This document shows positions 1-11,800 of a stretch of DNA of 64,000 nucleotides, one piece after another (within the stretch, counting starts at the first letter, position 1; the number at the start of each line of letters is the position of its first letter). The stretch is from NCBI GenBank assembly GCA_029204225.1, contig CM055094.1, forward strand, positions 26,486,541 through 26,550,540. The letters are read 5' to 3'. The stretch is from Diphasiastrum complanatum. Its lineage: Eukaryota; Streptophyta; Lycopodiopsida; Lycopodiales; Lycopodiaceae. The notes beneath the pieces are model-generated. The model did no database searches. It had not been told where the DNA came from and saw only the letters and a program-made list of their open reading frames with translations. The position numbers and the translations under genes are program-made.

Positions 1-44
1 GTAAGTTGATCCTCTAGATGCATTATCTGATTTCGTGACTTGGT

Positions 45-344
45 CTAAAATCTGCTGATGAGTGTATCCCACATCTCTCTAGCATTAGAGATTGATGCGA
101 GGTCAAGAGTAATGTTGTCTTCGATGGAAGAGGAGATGACAACTACTTCTTTGTCGTTCTTCTCTTTCCACTCCCGAAGGTCCTTGCCTGTGCTGGCTAG
201 CATCTCTTCCGTGCCATCCACCCACGGCGATAATGCTTCTCCTCTTAGGATTAGCAATGTCTTCACTTTCCAAGCAAGAAAGCTTGATCCGTCTGCTTCA
301 AGTACTGTGCAAATCTTTGATTGGATGTTGTGAATGGAAGCCAT
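45..344 (-). pseudogene. Ty1/Copia gag N-terminal relic
   Basis: This is a minus-strand open frame of 99 codons that starts with ATG at 344 and stops at 45-47. It resembles the N-terminal gag region of plant Copia elements (DUF4219/UBN2 type): a WKVKTLLILRG stretch near residues 25-35 and an AREMWDTL stretch near the end are typical of that capsid-like domain. A primer-binding site lies about 40 bp upstream at 380-391, as expected for an element running leftward out of the window. The stop at 45 falls inside the domain, so this copy is probably defective. Family assignment is by motif recognition only. Confidence 0.6.
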
Positions 345-379
345 AGTCTCAGTGATGAGGCTCTGATAAAGCCTATTTA

Positions 380-391
380 GCTATGATACCA
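380..391 (-). other. LTR-retrotransposon primer-binding site (iMet type, 11/12)
   Basis: On the minus strand this reads TGGTATCATAGC, one base away from the plant Copia primer-binding site TGGTATCAGAGC, which pairs with the 3' end of initiator tRNA-Met. It sits between the gag start at 344 and a putative LTR end at 393. Confidence 0.55.
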
Positions 392-392
392 C

Positions 393-651
393 TGATGAAA
401 TCCTAGGGAAATGCAGTGTCGCCTTTTTCGCATTTTTCGCTGTCAAGAATCTTGTGTAAAAATGCAGTGTCGCCTTTTTCGCATTGTTCGCCTGTCAAGA
501 ATTACAAGTAAAAATGCAGTGTCGCATTTTTCGCCTGTGGCAGTTTACGTTCATTTATGCAGAGTGACAGTTTACGTTCATTTATGCAAACAATGGCCAA
601 TTGTTGTTATCATCAAGCAACTTCTGAGAAGAACTGGATGAATGCCAACAG
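393..651 (-). repeat. Candidate 5' LTR of the leftward Copia element
   Basis: On the minus strand the segment would begin TGTTGGCATTC and end in CATCA one base before the primer-binding site. TG...CA ends next to a PBS are expected of an LTR. No second copy is in the window, so the right boundary is an inference. It contains the 51-52 bp tandem repeat at 411-545. Confidence 0.35.
411..545. repeat. 51-52 bp tandem repeat, about 2.6 copies
   Basis: The motif ATGCAGTGTCGC recurs at 411, 462 and 514. Each copy is followed by TTTTTCGC-like and CTGTCAAGAAT-like segments, and the third copy is truncated. Enhancer-like tandem repeats are common in LTR U3 regions. Confidence 0.75.
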
Positions 652-1366
652 AGCCAACTAGCAATCGCATTTGACGACCTAATTAGTTAGTATAAATCAA
701 ATGTTCATACATCTCATCATGAATAAGATTGTGAATTGTGAAGGAGTTGAGTGTTATTACACGATGATTCATGCGCTCTCATCAAGCAGATCATTCATAC
801 ATCTCATCATGAATAAGATTGTGCATTGTGAAGAAGTTGAGTGTTATTACATGACGCTTCCTGCACTCTCATCAAGCAGATCGTTCACAACTAGAAAGTA
901 TTGTAGTTAGCTCTCTATCAAGCTTTCAAGCTTGAAGTCTCTTGAACATTCTAGCTCAGTCTTTTAGAGATTTATTTTAGAGTTGCTACTGCTTATCAAC
1001 AGAGTCGCTTATTTCAGACTTATTCTCAGTTACTCAGAGATAGCTTTAGAGTGCGCAGTTTCTATTCGCAATTGTTTTGCGCTCATTAGCTCTGATCTTG
1101 TTTTTTAGAATCAATAATATTTTCTGATTGCGTTCAGTTTGTATCAGAATGCATGCATCTCTGTATTGCCTTTGTAACTAGTAGAAATTGTCTGAGAATT
1201 CAATACTTTATGTTTGGCTACGTAATCACTTAGTATCTAGCGAAAGTTAATTGCTAAAGATTGGACATGATTCCCATCACTACTATTTTGTTCGATTTTT
1301 GATAGGCGTAGTCATGCATTGGAAGTAGGAAGTTTTCGTTATTCCATTACTCACCTATTTTCGACA
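652..1366 (+). repeat. Candidate 5' LTR of a rightward Copia element
   Basis: The right end, TTTTCGACA, abuts a perfect TGGTATCAGAGC primer-binding site at 1367. The left boundary is uncertain. The segment contains an 80-bp tandem duplication (714-873) and AT-rich sequence, with no coding content. Confidence 0.45.
714..873. repeat. 80-bp tandem duplication
   Basis: Two adjacent copies, 714-793 and 794-873, both start TTCATACATCTCATC and end in CATCAAGCAGATC. They differ by several point substitutions, so the duplication is not recent. Confidence 0.8.
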
Positions 1367-1378
1367 TGGTATCAGAGC
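1367..1378 (+). other. Primer-binding site TGGTATCAGAGC
   Basis: A perfect match to the plant Copia iMet primer-binding site directly after a CA dinucleotide. A decayed echo (TGGTATCAAAGC) follows at 1388-1399. Only about 70 bp separate it from pol sequence, so gag and protease have been deleted from this copy. Confidence 0.7.
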
Positions 1379-1429
1379 GTACCTACATGGTATCAAAGCA
1401 TACTATCATAGTATCAGTGCTTGATCACT

Positions 1430-2200
1430 ACTTCTTTATCATCGCTTAGGACACTTGAATTATGCATCTGTTTCAAACATGTCCAGACAATCCCTGGCAC
1501 TTGATCTTGACTATTCTTCTGGCAAAGTCGATCTCCCTGTCTGCCATAGCTGCATCATTGGAAAGCAGACTAGGATTCCTTTTAGATCAAGTCATAGGCA
1601 TGCATCAAAAGGTCTGTTAAATGTTGTTCATATAGATATATGTGGACCTATGCAAACTCCTTCATTGCTAGATGCAAAGTATTTCAGTACATTTATTGAT
1701 GGATTCTCTAGAAGAATATATGTTTATTTCATTAAATAGAAATCAGAAGCTTTCATCAAGTTCAGACAATTCAAAGAGCATACAAAAAATCAGACTGGTA
1801 AACGAATCAAAGCACTGAGGTCAGATAACAGGGGAGAATATATCTCCAGCGAATTCGAGGAGTACTACCTTAACAATGGCATTGAGCAACAATACATCAC
1901 CTCCTATTTGCCTTAGTCAAATGGTCTTGATGAGAAAAAGAACAGAACCTTAGTCGAATCGGCAAAGTGCATGTTATCACATGCGACACTTCCGAAGTCC
2001 TTCTGGGCTGAAGCTATTTCAACAGCAACCTATATTCAGAACAGATGTCCTACTACAGGTCTTTCAGAAAAAATACCATTCGAAGTTTGGACAGGTACCA
2101 AACCTTCTTTATCAAACTTACGAGTTTTTGGATGTACTGCTTATGCACAGATTCCTCACGATCTCAGGAAGAAGCTCGAGATTATCGCTGACTTTCAACA
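1430..2200 (+). pseudogene. Copia element A: pre-integrase and integrase relic
   Basis: In-frame segments at 1455-1739 and 1971-2190, joined by a decayed stretch, encode the gag_pre-integrase zinc region (LGHLNYAS and later CHSC-IGKQ motifs), an integrase core with HIDICGPM and ALRSDNRGEY, and FWAEAISTA/IPFEVWTG motifs. All are standard Copia pol landmarks. Stops interrupt the frame near 1737, 1915 and elsewhere. Near 2190 the reading changes abruptly to the protease end of a different Copia element, so the 3' half of A is lost. It is not functional. Confidence 0.75.
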
Positions 2201-5195
2201 AACCGACTCCTCCAGATATATCGTTCTAGGAGATGGATCGTGACACGAAGTAAGCGACATTGGGGCACTTTGACTCAGCACCAATGGCAGAGACAGAAGA
2301 CTAGATGACATCCTGTATGTGCCGACACTGCAGAAAGATCTGCTATCAGTTGCTAGAATAGCAGATGCAGGCATGCATGTGACTTTCACAGATCAAACAT
2401 GCAATATCGTTGATGTCAGCTCCAGTATGCTCATCACACAAGGTAGAGGAAGAGGAAACCTGTATCACTTGAAGGTACGACTACCGACAGAGCAGGCTCA
2501 CCAAATTCATGAGTCTATAGATGTTTTGTGGCACCGGAGACTATGCCACATGAACCCACTACCGCTATACAAAGCAAGCCAGTACAACGCATTCACAAGA
2601 GTGAACATCAAGGATACAAACCTGACACTCTGTGATGCATGCAACAAAGGGAAGATGTCACATACACCTTTCACAAGAGATTCCTTCAGAGTGACAAAAC
2701 TTCTGGAGCTGGTACACTCAGACATTTGCGGACCCTTTGATGTACTGTTTGTCGGAGGATCAAGATACTACATCACCTTTATCGATGATTACAGTAAACT
2801 TGTCATTGTCTATTTCATCCACAACAAGTCTGAAGCTCTTGATAAATTTACATCTCCAACCATTTTACCAACTTTTGTAAAAGTTGTGGTATTCTTCATA
2901 GGAAGACAACAGCCTATACACTACAGCATAACGGTGTAGTAGAGAGGAAGAACGAGACTCTCATGGAAGCTACAAAATCAATGATGGCCTACTCCAAGGC
3001 ATCAAGATCATTATGGGCTGAAGCAGTAGCTACAATTGCCTACCTGCAAAATAGGACAGGCAAGTCGAGCGTTGTTCCCACTACTCCACATGAGGTATGG
3101 TGGAGAAGCAAGCCAAACCTAGCTCATGTTCAGATCGTCGGATGTGTAGCATACACACACATACCAGACAAAAAGAGGAAGAAGCTGGACAAAAAGGTGG
3201 AGCAAGGATTCTTGGTTGGCTATGATGTACACTCTGCATACTACAGAGTATACATGCCTGAAACCAATGAAGTGAAGATTGTCAGAGATGTCAAATTTGA
3301 CGAGATAAGAACAACGGCTGAGGAAGATCCCATTAACTACGAAGTTCTCAACAGACACTACTACGACCTGCCCACATCGACAGAGGGAGCGGATTCTGAG
3401 CACCCAGATGAAGATACTCAAATTCCAGCTGAACTGAACGATAGTTCGGATGACGAGCAGACCGACATATCGGGAGTACCCATTACACCAGCGATACACC
3501 GAGGTCCCGCTATCAGCAGACACGACAAAGGCAAAGCAGTTGTTGAGCCTGTACTATCTCCAAGGAATTGTGCAATACAAAGAAGAGCACTAGTCAGATA
3601 TATAACTGACAGCTCATCTTCTGCTCATGAAAAATTCTGTGGATTCAGCTGCGAACCACAAACTTATGAAGAAGCCATCAACTGTCCAGACAAGGACAAG
3701 TAGATCAAGGCCATGTAAGACGAAATGAGCTCCATCAAGCAAAACAAGATATGGACTCTCGAGCCACTACCAGCCGACAGAGAGACTGTCAAGTGCAAAT
3801 TGGTCTACAAGCACAAGTATGGACCAGACAACAATGTACTGAGATACAAATCTAGGCTAGTTGCAAAGGGTTTTTCACAGAGGTATGTGATTGATTATAC
3901 AGAGACATTCTCTCCTGTTGTGAAGCACACGTCCCTACGCATATTATTTGCATACGCAGCTACCTATGATCTGAAGATCCACATCGTAGACGAGAAGACA
4001 GCCTTCCTGCATGGGGAGCTGAAAGAAGAGGTCTACATAGACCAGCCTGCAGAATGCACAGAAACATCTATGGACTGAAACAGTCCGCTAGGCAGTGGTA
4101 CAAGAAGAAGGACCACGCACTTAGATCTTTGGGCTTCCAGCCTTTACTGGATGACTGCAACGTTTACGTGAAAATCATAAACAGAGAGATTATCATAATC
4201 GGTGTCTATGTAGATGACACTATGATCCTGTCACGGAGCGACAATTTGATTGCGTAGGTGAAGGCAGATATTTTGAGGCACTTCGAAATATCGGACCTAG
4301 GAGAAGCAAAATGCTACCTGGGTTTACAGATTGACATAGATCTTTAGGCTGGGAGATTGTATCTATACCGATCGAGATACATTATGAAGATCATTGATGA
4401 TTTTGACTAGATGGATTGCAAGGGAGTAAATACTCCAGTGTTCCTGCCACAGTGCTAACAAATGAAGACTGTCGTAGAAATGAAGCAGAACGGCAAGAAA
4501 TGGAACATAATCCTTACAGAAGACTTATCGGTTCTTTGATGTACTTGGAAGACAATATGTGGTCGGACATTGCTTACGTAGTGTTCAGATTGAGCCAATT
4601 CAATATCAATCCACGTCCAACACACTGGAAGATCGCCAAGAGGATCCTGCGATACCTACAGAACACAAAGGACTACGGCCTATGCTATTGTCGACATGCA
4701 GGGTTCAAGATTGAATCCTACAGTGACGCAAGTTGGGCATCTCTGAAAGATACTAGTAAAAGCATCTTAGGAGTATGCACCATAGCAGCCGATGTTGCTA
4801 TTAACTGGATCAGCAAAAAGCAGACAATAACTACCCAATCATCCTGTGAGGCAGAATATGTTGTTGCAGCCACAATGGTCAATGAGCTGACATGGCTTAG
4901 ACAGTTCCTAGATGGACTAGGAGAGAGCACTGATGAACCATTGATCCTACACATGGACAACACCTCCACTATTCATCCGACAAAAGACCTAGTGTTTTAT
5001 TCCAGAACGAAGCACATCGCCATCAAATATCACTTGATCAGGGATTTGGTTGAGAAGGACGAGAGCTGAAGACCATCTTCATATCGGCAAAGCATATGGT
5101 AGTTGATATCTTTACAAAGGCATTCGATAAGGCAATGTTTGAAAGGAAGAGAGCCATCTTGGGAATCAGAAAAATACACGCTTTAAGAGGGAGCT
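2195..5195 (+). pseudogene. Copia element B: pol relic (protease end to RNase H)
   Basis: Open segments at 2195-2240, 2319-2939, 2945-3703, 3725-4078, 4054-4257, 4416-5069 and a short tail to about 5195 follow Copia pol order. They are the protease C-terminus (SRYIVLGDGS), zinc/pre-integrase (HRRLCHMN, CDACNKGKMSH), integrase start (VHSDICGPF), integrase end (GVVERKNETL), reverse transcriptase (RLVAKGFSQ, VYVDDTMIL) and RNase H (SCEAEYVVAAT, TKHIAIKYH). There are breaks near 2870 (most of the integrase core missing), 3703, 4070 (internal RT deletion), 4255, 4345 and 4409. The YVDD catalytic box survives at about 4207-4218. A purine-rich tract at 5184-5194 precedes the LTR. Confidence 0.85.
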
Positions 5196-5205
5196 AAGGA
5201 AACAT

Positions 5206-6002
5206 TGTGTTTCTACTTTAAAGCCTTAGTATTTTTTCTTGTATTTTTATTTAGTTGGCCAACATTTCGGGTCAAGCCGACACTTCCAAGCATCAATGGT
5301 GAGATCGAACTATCGGGCATGGATGAACTATCGGCTCCGCTACTCGGACGTGAAGTTTTTCAAACTATCACGCTCCACCGCCGCCATGTTATGTTAACAC
5401 AAACATGCTTAAATAGATGTTTTAGCTTAAGCTTAGCTAATCAATCTTGTAATCTAATCCAGCATGATATATGTCCTGGATCAGAGACAAACATATACAG
5501 AGATAGACAGATAGAGAAAAATCCTGAACGCAGCACTCAGTGAGGTGCGTATCAAGGGAGAAAGATAGTTCTAGCAGTAGCTAGTTCCATGCGTGAGAAG
5601 AGATCACCTCTCACACGTTGATGTGCTGATCTGGAAAACAGACAACGCTCAAGAAAGATTTTTTTCATGTACACTCATTTTTGATAATACAGACATGTAC
5701 ATCTCTTCTGCTCAGTTAATAATCTATGAATGTTGTGATGCTTGTTCAATTTCATCAGTAGATATATTTTTGATGTTATTAAGACATTATCTGCTGTTCA
5801 TAATCACATAGTCAAATTAGCAGTAGCTACCTGCTTGTTCGGAGGATGACTGATCGTGGCCTGAAGCAGTAGACTTCACCGACATATCGGGTCCATCTAA
5901 GCGACAACAGGAATCAACCAGAGAGCCCGTTACATTACCAATAGTGGTCTCAAAGCGACCCGATTGCTCGGCCTTGTCGGAGCTCCTCAGGGGTTTCCGT
6001 CA
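5206..6002 (+). repeat. Copia LTR following element B
   Basis: The segment starts TGTGTTTCTAC just after the purine-rich tract and ends CCGTCA one base before a primer-binding site. Its TG...CA ends, ~800 bp length and lack of coding potential fit an LTR. By position it is the 3' LTR of element B, yet it is followed by a PBS as a 5' LTR would be. Confidence 0.55.
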
Positions 6003-6003
6003 G

Positions 6004-6015
6004 TGGTATCAGAGC
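6004..6015 (+). other. Primer-binding site TGGTATCAGAGC
   Basis: A perfect iMet-type PBS one base after the LTR end. No gag follows; the next 2.3 kb is non-coding. Confidence 0.65.
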
Positions 6016-8340
6016 ATAGCTCCCTAGGATTCCATCAATTCCTCCAAAATCTGCATATGTTACTCTCATATTTCACTGAGAATCTTGTAACTCAGGTACA
6101 AAACAATTCTATTTCTCATTAGTAAAGAACATATCTGGAAATCTCTAAGACTGGAAATACAACCTCTCTCACAAGTTTTCCAACCCACTTACAACTTAGT
6201 ATCAAAATTTTACTCAATCAACCCCTCCTTGATCCTAGTACTCCAACTAAGATTAGGTTGATTTAACACATACATCCAAATGATCAAATTCACTTCTATC
6301 CTTTACAAACCTAGGTTTGGTGACTTCTGATTTTACACCGTACTACTTATAATGATTTCCAATTTCAATCCATCTCTAGTTCTAAATTGTTCCACACAAT
6401 CCCTAGAGAATGTCTCTCAAATTTGTGCAACTGATAGGTCCTTTAAAAGAATCTTACTCATCACTTCACCCCTTCCTTTAAAAGAAATTTTCCAATTTTT
6501 ATCAAAGTTTTCTAGAGAGATGACAAATGATAATATTAGAATCGTGAAAAGTCAATAATAAGTGCCTTCCAAATAGGATTCACTCTATTATACACAGAAC
6601 TTTTCCTCTAGATATTCTCAAAATGAGTGAAAGTAACTATCATCTATTTGAGATCTATCTATGCATAAGAGACAATCTGGGATTTAAGAAATTGAAATTT
6701 CCAATATCTTGGAATTTTCAAATTTCAAGCCTTATCCAAGTAGTAATTCACATGATTATAAACAGTCCCTCAAAAAATAAATAATTTTCATACTTGAAGG
6801 ATCATATGAATTTAATCTAATGTCCAAATTTGAGAAATTTAAAAGAAGTAAAGGTTCTTTTAAAAGATGAGAGCTTTAAGGGTTCTCTGATCTTGTAAAT
6901 TATGAGATACCATTAATGAGTCCGAACTAAATCTCAAAATTTTCCAAAATTCCCTTCAAATAACCAATGGCCTACATTTTTTCCATATCATGACTAGGTA
7001 CTCAAATTTACCATTGATAATCAAATCTTTACAGTCCTAGAATTCCCTTTTCAAAATTACTGATGTCCCATACCACCAGCTCTTCCTTCCAGACAATCTT
7101 CAACAACGCTCAACAGCAGAAGCGATCCTCTGGGATTCAACTATTGACCAAAAACAAGCAGCTGTTACAACAAGAATCCGATTATGTTCGTTGCCTCCAA
7201 GACCAAACACTCGATGGCTGTTTGGACACCTCCACAAATCTCACACATCCTTCTTTCTAGCCACAGGTCTCTCACAGCACGACCCATCGATGGGACTGTT
7301 AAGCAACAGACAGATTGCCAACGAGCTCCATAGCCATCATATGAGATCGATCTGCAACCAGAAGAAGTAAACAAGGCCGCCTATCAATGAGTTTAATAGA
7401 GGCAAAAAGTTATTGCCTTATTCATCCGATTTCACAATGCTCAAGTTCCCAAAAGATGAGGTCTGCCCAACCGTTCTCATAATCTCAACAATAATTTCTT
7501 GAAACAGAGGAAATAACCTATTTAGAGAATACATAAGCAAGAAGAAGTTCACACGATTTTTTCTGGGAATAACAATTTCAAGGATGAGATTCAAGAAAAC
7601 AGAGTTTCAGAAAACCAGAGATCAGTCCCTCTCTTCCCAGACTAGAATTTGTGTCAAGAGTAAAAAGAATGATTTTGTGACAGATTGCAACAATCTTTTA
7701 ATCACACAACACATCCACCAAACAAGGAAGAGAATTTCCCATCATGCACAGGTATACAAATCCACAAACCCCTGTCCTTGGTTTCCTCTGAGCCTCCTAA
7801 TTCACACCAGAGAACTCAAGGAACCAACTGAAAAATTTGCAGAGAATATAGGTTGCAGAGATTCGACTCCTATCATTGCCATAAAGAATTGATAGAATCG
7901 CAATTCCATGCTATGTTCTAAAATCGCATGATTCAAAAGAGGATCAATTTTAAGAAAAAACTACAGCCCTCAACATGTAGTAATTAACCACCAAAGAACA
8001 TTATGACCCTTGCAACTTATCCAATCCTCCATAGTATGTGAATTTCAGCAACAAGCTACATGATTCACCCATGCAAATCATTCTACATGAATTGGAAATC
8101 TTCTCAAGAAAACAGAAATTTAAGAATGAATTTCAAGACTAATTCCTAGCAACTTTATCAAAATTGAACATGTAGAAGGACATTCTACCAACTTTGAAAA
8201 GCTCCAAGAATTAGCAAATCCAATTCCAAACTTCACTTGAGAAATCAGCACTCCAAACCGGGATGAAGATCCAAGTGCTTTCCCCTTCCATTCTGATGTA
8301 GGGCTTGCTTCCATCCCATCCAAGATCGCATCTTAGCCGG
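6016..8340. other. Non-coding stretch between the Copia LTR and the inverted LARD LTR
   Basis: I see no gene here. The sequence is AT-rich with only short chance frames. The right end (about 8170-8340) read on the minus strand is recognisably similar to the start of the internal region of the LARD-like element at 42433 onward (for example GGCTAAGATGCG-TCTTGGATGGGATGGA). At least this part is therefore internal sequence of an inverted relative. Confidence 0.6.
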
Positions 8341-8352
8341 GCTCTGATACCA
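8341..8352 (-). other. Primer-binding site of the inverted LARD copy
   Basis: On the minus strand this is TGGTATCAGAGC, preceded by LTR end ACA and one spacer base, the same arrangement as at 42431-42444. Confidence 0.75.
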
Positions 8353-8353
8353 A

Positions 8354-8822
8354 TGTAAAGACCACTAGAGAAAACTCCTAAGATGAGGATAGGAAAACAC
8401 AACAGGAGACATGTAGGAGCAAAACCTCCCAACCAAACCTAGATCAATCCTAGATCTAGCCCCCGAGCCATGCCATGTGAAAGCAAGAGAAGAAGAGAGC
8501 AATTGGTAACCTAAACCCAAGTTGTCAACGGGAGAATCCCTACCCCAATATATAGAGAGTAGATTCATGTGCATGAACCCATGCAATTCCCATGCAGGTC
8601 AACTATAAATAGGTCACATCTCTTCATGCAGCCCTCTTGCCGATATCCATCACACATACATGCACTACTCCATATGTCTCAATTAGAGTGTCTAGGTCCT
8701 CTCAAGGTTATTAGTCACAAACAGGCCTTGACATGGAATTAAATCTCAGTGTGGCTAACAATCTCGAATATTGAAAGGCGGGTTTACCATTTCAGGAAAA
8801 TATGAAAGAATTCACTACAACA
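8354..8822 (-). repeat. Inverted LTR of the LARD-like family (second copy)
   Basis: Read on the minus strand this matches the LTR at 41965-42431 along most of its length. Shared blocks include TATTCGAGATTGTT, ACTAATAACCTTGAGAG, CCTATTTATAGTTGA and GGTTGGGAGGTTTTGCTCC. It includes the segment that the LTR at 47250 lacks, and is itself missing about 25 bp near its start. The outer end (TGTTGTAG at 8822) is less certain. The TATTTATA-like element at about 8604-8611 would be its TATA box. Short frames such as 8211-8432 are LTR sequence, not genes. Confidence 0.8.
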
Positions 8823-11800
8823 ATTGCATGAATAGATAGGCAAAATGTATCATAATCCATTTTCTTCTTGTTGATAATGATCCAAAGTTAAGTATTTCAC
8901 CATGCATAGTACAATATTTCACAAGTACTTCTAAATTTACCAACGTTAGGCATGAACCTTTCAATAGGTACAACACTCGTCCATTCCACATTAAAAAAGG
9001 TAAGTAGGCAAGAAGAAGAAAAAGATGATGATGAGTTCTCTTCTCAAAATAGTGGATGCAAGTAAATTTGCTTGAGTTTACAATAGACAAACAAAGAGGA
9101 CTTCATTATACAAGACTTTGCCCACAATCTTGACTTGTTGACATTTTCAATCAAATTCCTACTCTGAATAATTTAGGGCCTAAAAAGGTGCATGATACCA
9201 ATATAGCAATCCCTATTGATTCTACAAGTATTGCTACTCTACTTGAGTAATATACCCCTTATCACTGTTGGGCAAAATTGTGCTTGACAACCAAATCTAA
9301 ATTCCTCACATAGTTATGGACACTATTTCAAAGCTTCAACCCATCCAAAAAGCTATAATTTATTAAAGCATAATTTGCATATGCTCTAGTGATACCCTTG
9401 AGAAGGTATGAAATCAATGGACTCTAGCAAAGTTCTGAGAGTCCTATCAAGCATCTTCAAAAGAGTCCTCAAAGACCTCATGCTAGGCTTCTTCAAGGAA
9501 TCTTGAGATCATTGAGAGCTCTATTGTGAAAATTAGAAATTAAAATGAGTAATTGGAGTCTCCAAGAGACACATTTATACACCCCCTCTCCAATTCTAAG
9601 AGAAAGGCTTTGACATGTTTCACAACCCTATGAGATTTCAAAAAGATTCAAACAAAATGTGAGTCTACTCTCATTAAAAAACATTTTCCACCCTAATAAA
9701 TGGTGGGCCTAAAACTACATATGAGCATATCAACAATGTGATCCTTATTTATTTGACATCTACAACCACTTCAAATGAGTGATCCACCAAATACTATTTT
9801 GGCAACATTGTTCTTCATTGTCGCACTGAGATGTAGTGTGTGACACTAGTTGTGGCCACACCATTTTCAAATCTTTTTTCTATTCAAGAAGCTCCCATTT
9901 ATCTAACCAAAGAGCTTGTGCGTACTCCTTATTGCATAAAGAGTCTAGCATATTGCGTAACCGATGGACTCTAGAAATGTTTCGAAATTCTTTGTAAAGA
10001 ATCTTCATAGAATGCTCACCCAAATTCCCAACATGCCTTCATCATGTGGTGCCATTCCTTTAGCGGTGTTTACTTGGTCGAAATTTTATTGTTGGAGTGA
10101 TTTGCATTTTGTTGTTCAACTTGATGGTCAAGGTTCGTCATAGATAATCAGGTTGGATTCCTTGAAAGCCTAATAAAGTAAAATGTTTCTTTTCTATAGA
10201 CACCTGGGAGTAGAATGTTTCTTTTCTATTTACACCTAATGTGGGAGTGAACTTTTGTGGACACAGTTTGTAAAGAGCACAATTTTGTTTAAAAGAGATA
10301 AGAAAACTAACACGTAATGTCTACAAGGTTGTTGTATGAACACACTTTTGTCAACCCATGTTTGTTTGTTGCCAAAATGATGGCATGACTTTTAAGTCAA
10401 ACTCATATTTTCACGATGATAGGCAAAACTTTAAGAATACATGTGTCATACGTTACAAACATAAGACAATGTGCTATTTGTCTCAACGGACCCATTGTAA
10501 ATAAATTTTCTTGAACAATATTTGGCATTCATTTTGTGCTCAGCACATTAAAAGTTGAATACAATCTAAGAATTCTTTGCAGTGATTGCGCCAAGAGAAT
10601 TGGTAAAATCCGTTGGACTTCGTCGGATGCCAATTTCTTGACTTGAGAATATGTGCATGTTCAATTGGCAATTTAACTACTCCAACGTCAATTTCTTTTT
10701 GAGTTGAGCTCTTTTAGGCTCATTTTGAAACTTCATTTTAATTTTCAAGGTGATACTTATCACATTATAAGGTTTTCTTAGAGCATGATGACTCATCACA
10801 AGGGATTAACCTCACAACAATCCAAGTGTTAATGTCCAAAAATACTCTTTGCCTAGAGTTTGGAATGGTACTCCCTATATTTTCCAAGACATGTAATGAA
10901 TTTGTGGTTTCCTTGTTGGAGATTTTCCTCATATATGTACAAATTATATAGACTACTATTTTGACCCTCAATATAGCACCTCCGATATGATTTGCTCAAA
11001 TTCATGTTACTCATGAAATCTTTTTCTGAATAACACAACCAAATGAAATGACTTCTACTTATTGAATAATCACCATGTTGTCAAGGTTGCACAACTAGGG
11101 CAACTACTAGTGGGTGTAAATAGGAAACTAATGTTCTTGAAATGCTTCTAGATTATAAGGTCTATCTACATGTCATTCTTCCATGCTAGAAGCATTATTG
11201 CATGCCATAAATGTGCAATACATCTAAAAGATAATAATTCTATAATTACTTGAGTGAGTCTCAACTACAAGGACTAGGACAAGAGGTATTGCCCTTGACT
11301 TTTGGATATGAGGTCATCGATTCACCACGGTCCCTCCACTGCCATAAACCAAAATGCATTCTCAACACATGAAATGACATTTGTTCAAGATGAAATTTCC
11401 TTGGACTTCGGTGCATTTGTACTTGATCTATTGGGAGCATAGGTCTATTGTTGTGAAGACTTCATACGTGAACATTTCAATCATCATTCCTTGAGAAAAT
11501 CAACATATCTTGCGTAATATACTCTAAACGTACTCCATGATGGACACAATTTTACCACTATGCCTGTTCTTTTGAGCTTTTCTATCAAGTCATTTGTCAG
11601 TTTTCTTTTAATATGATGCGTTCAACACAGCTTTTTTCCTTTCAGTATGGTGCCATCAATAGCTCAAGGAAATATTTCATAGAGCGAATGCTTGCACATG
11701 CATTTGGATCTGCTTTGGTAAATGACTTAATAAAAACGAATGGGTAAAATGCATGTTCTAAGGCTCTTAATACTATTCAAGAGCTAACAAGGAATTGTCT

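Noticed and set aside
8211-8586. Several 67-73 codon minus-strand frames
   Set aside because: They lie in LTR sequence that is repeated at 41965 and 47250, where the frames are not preserved.
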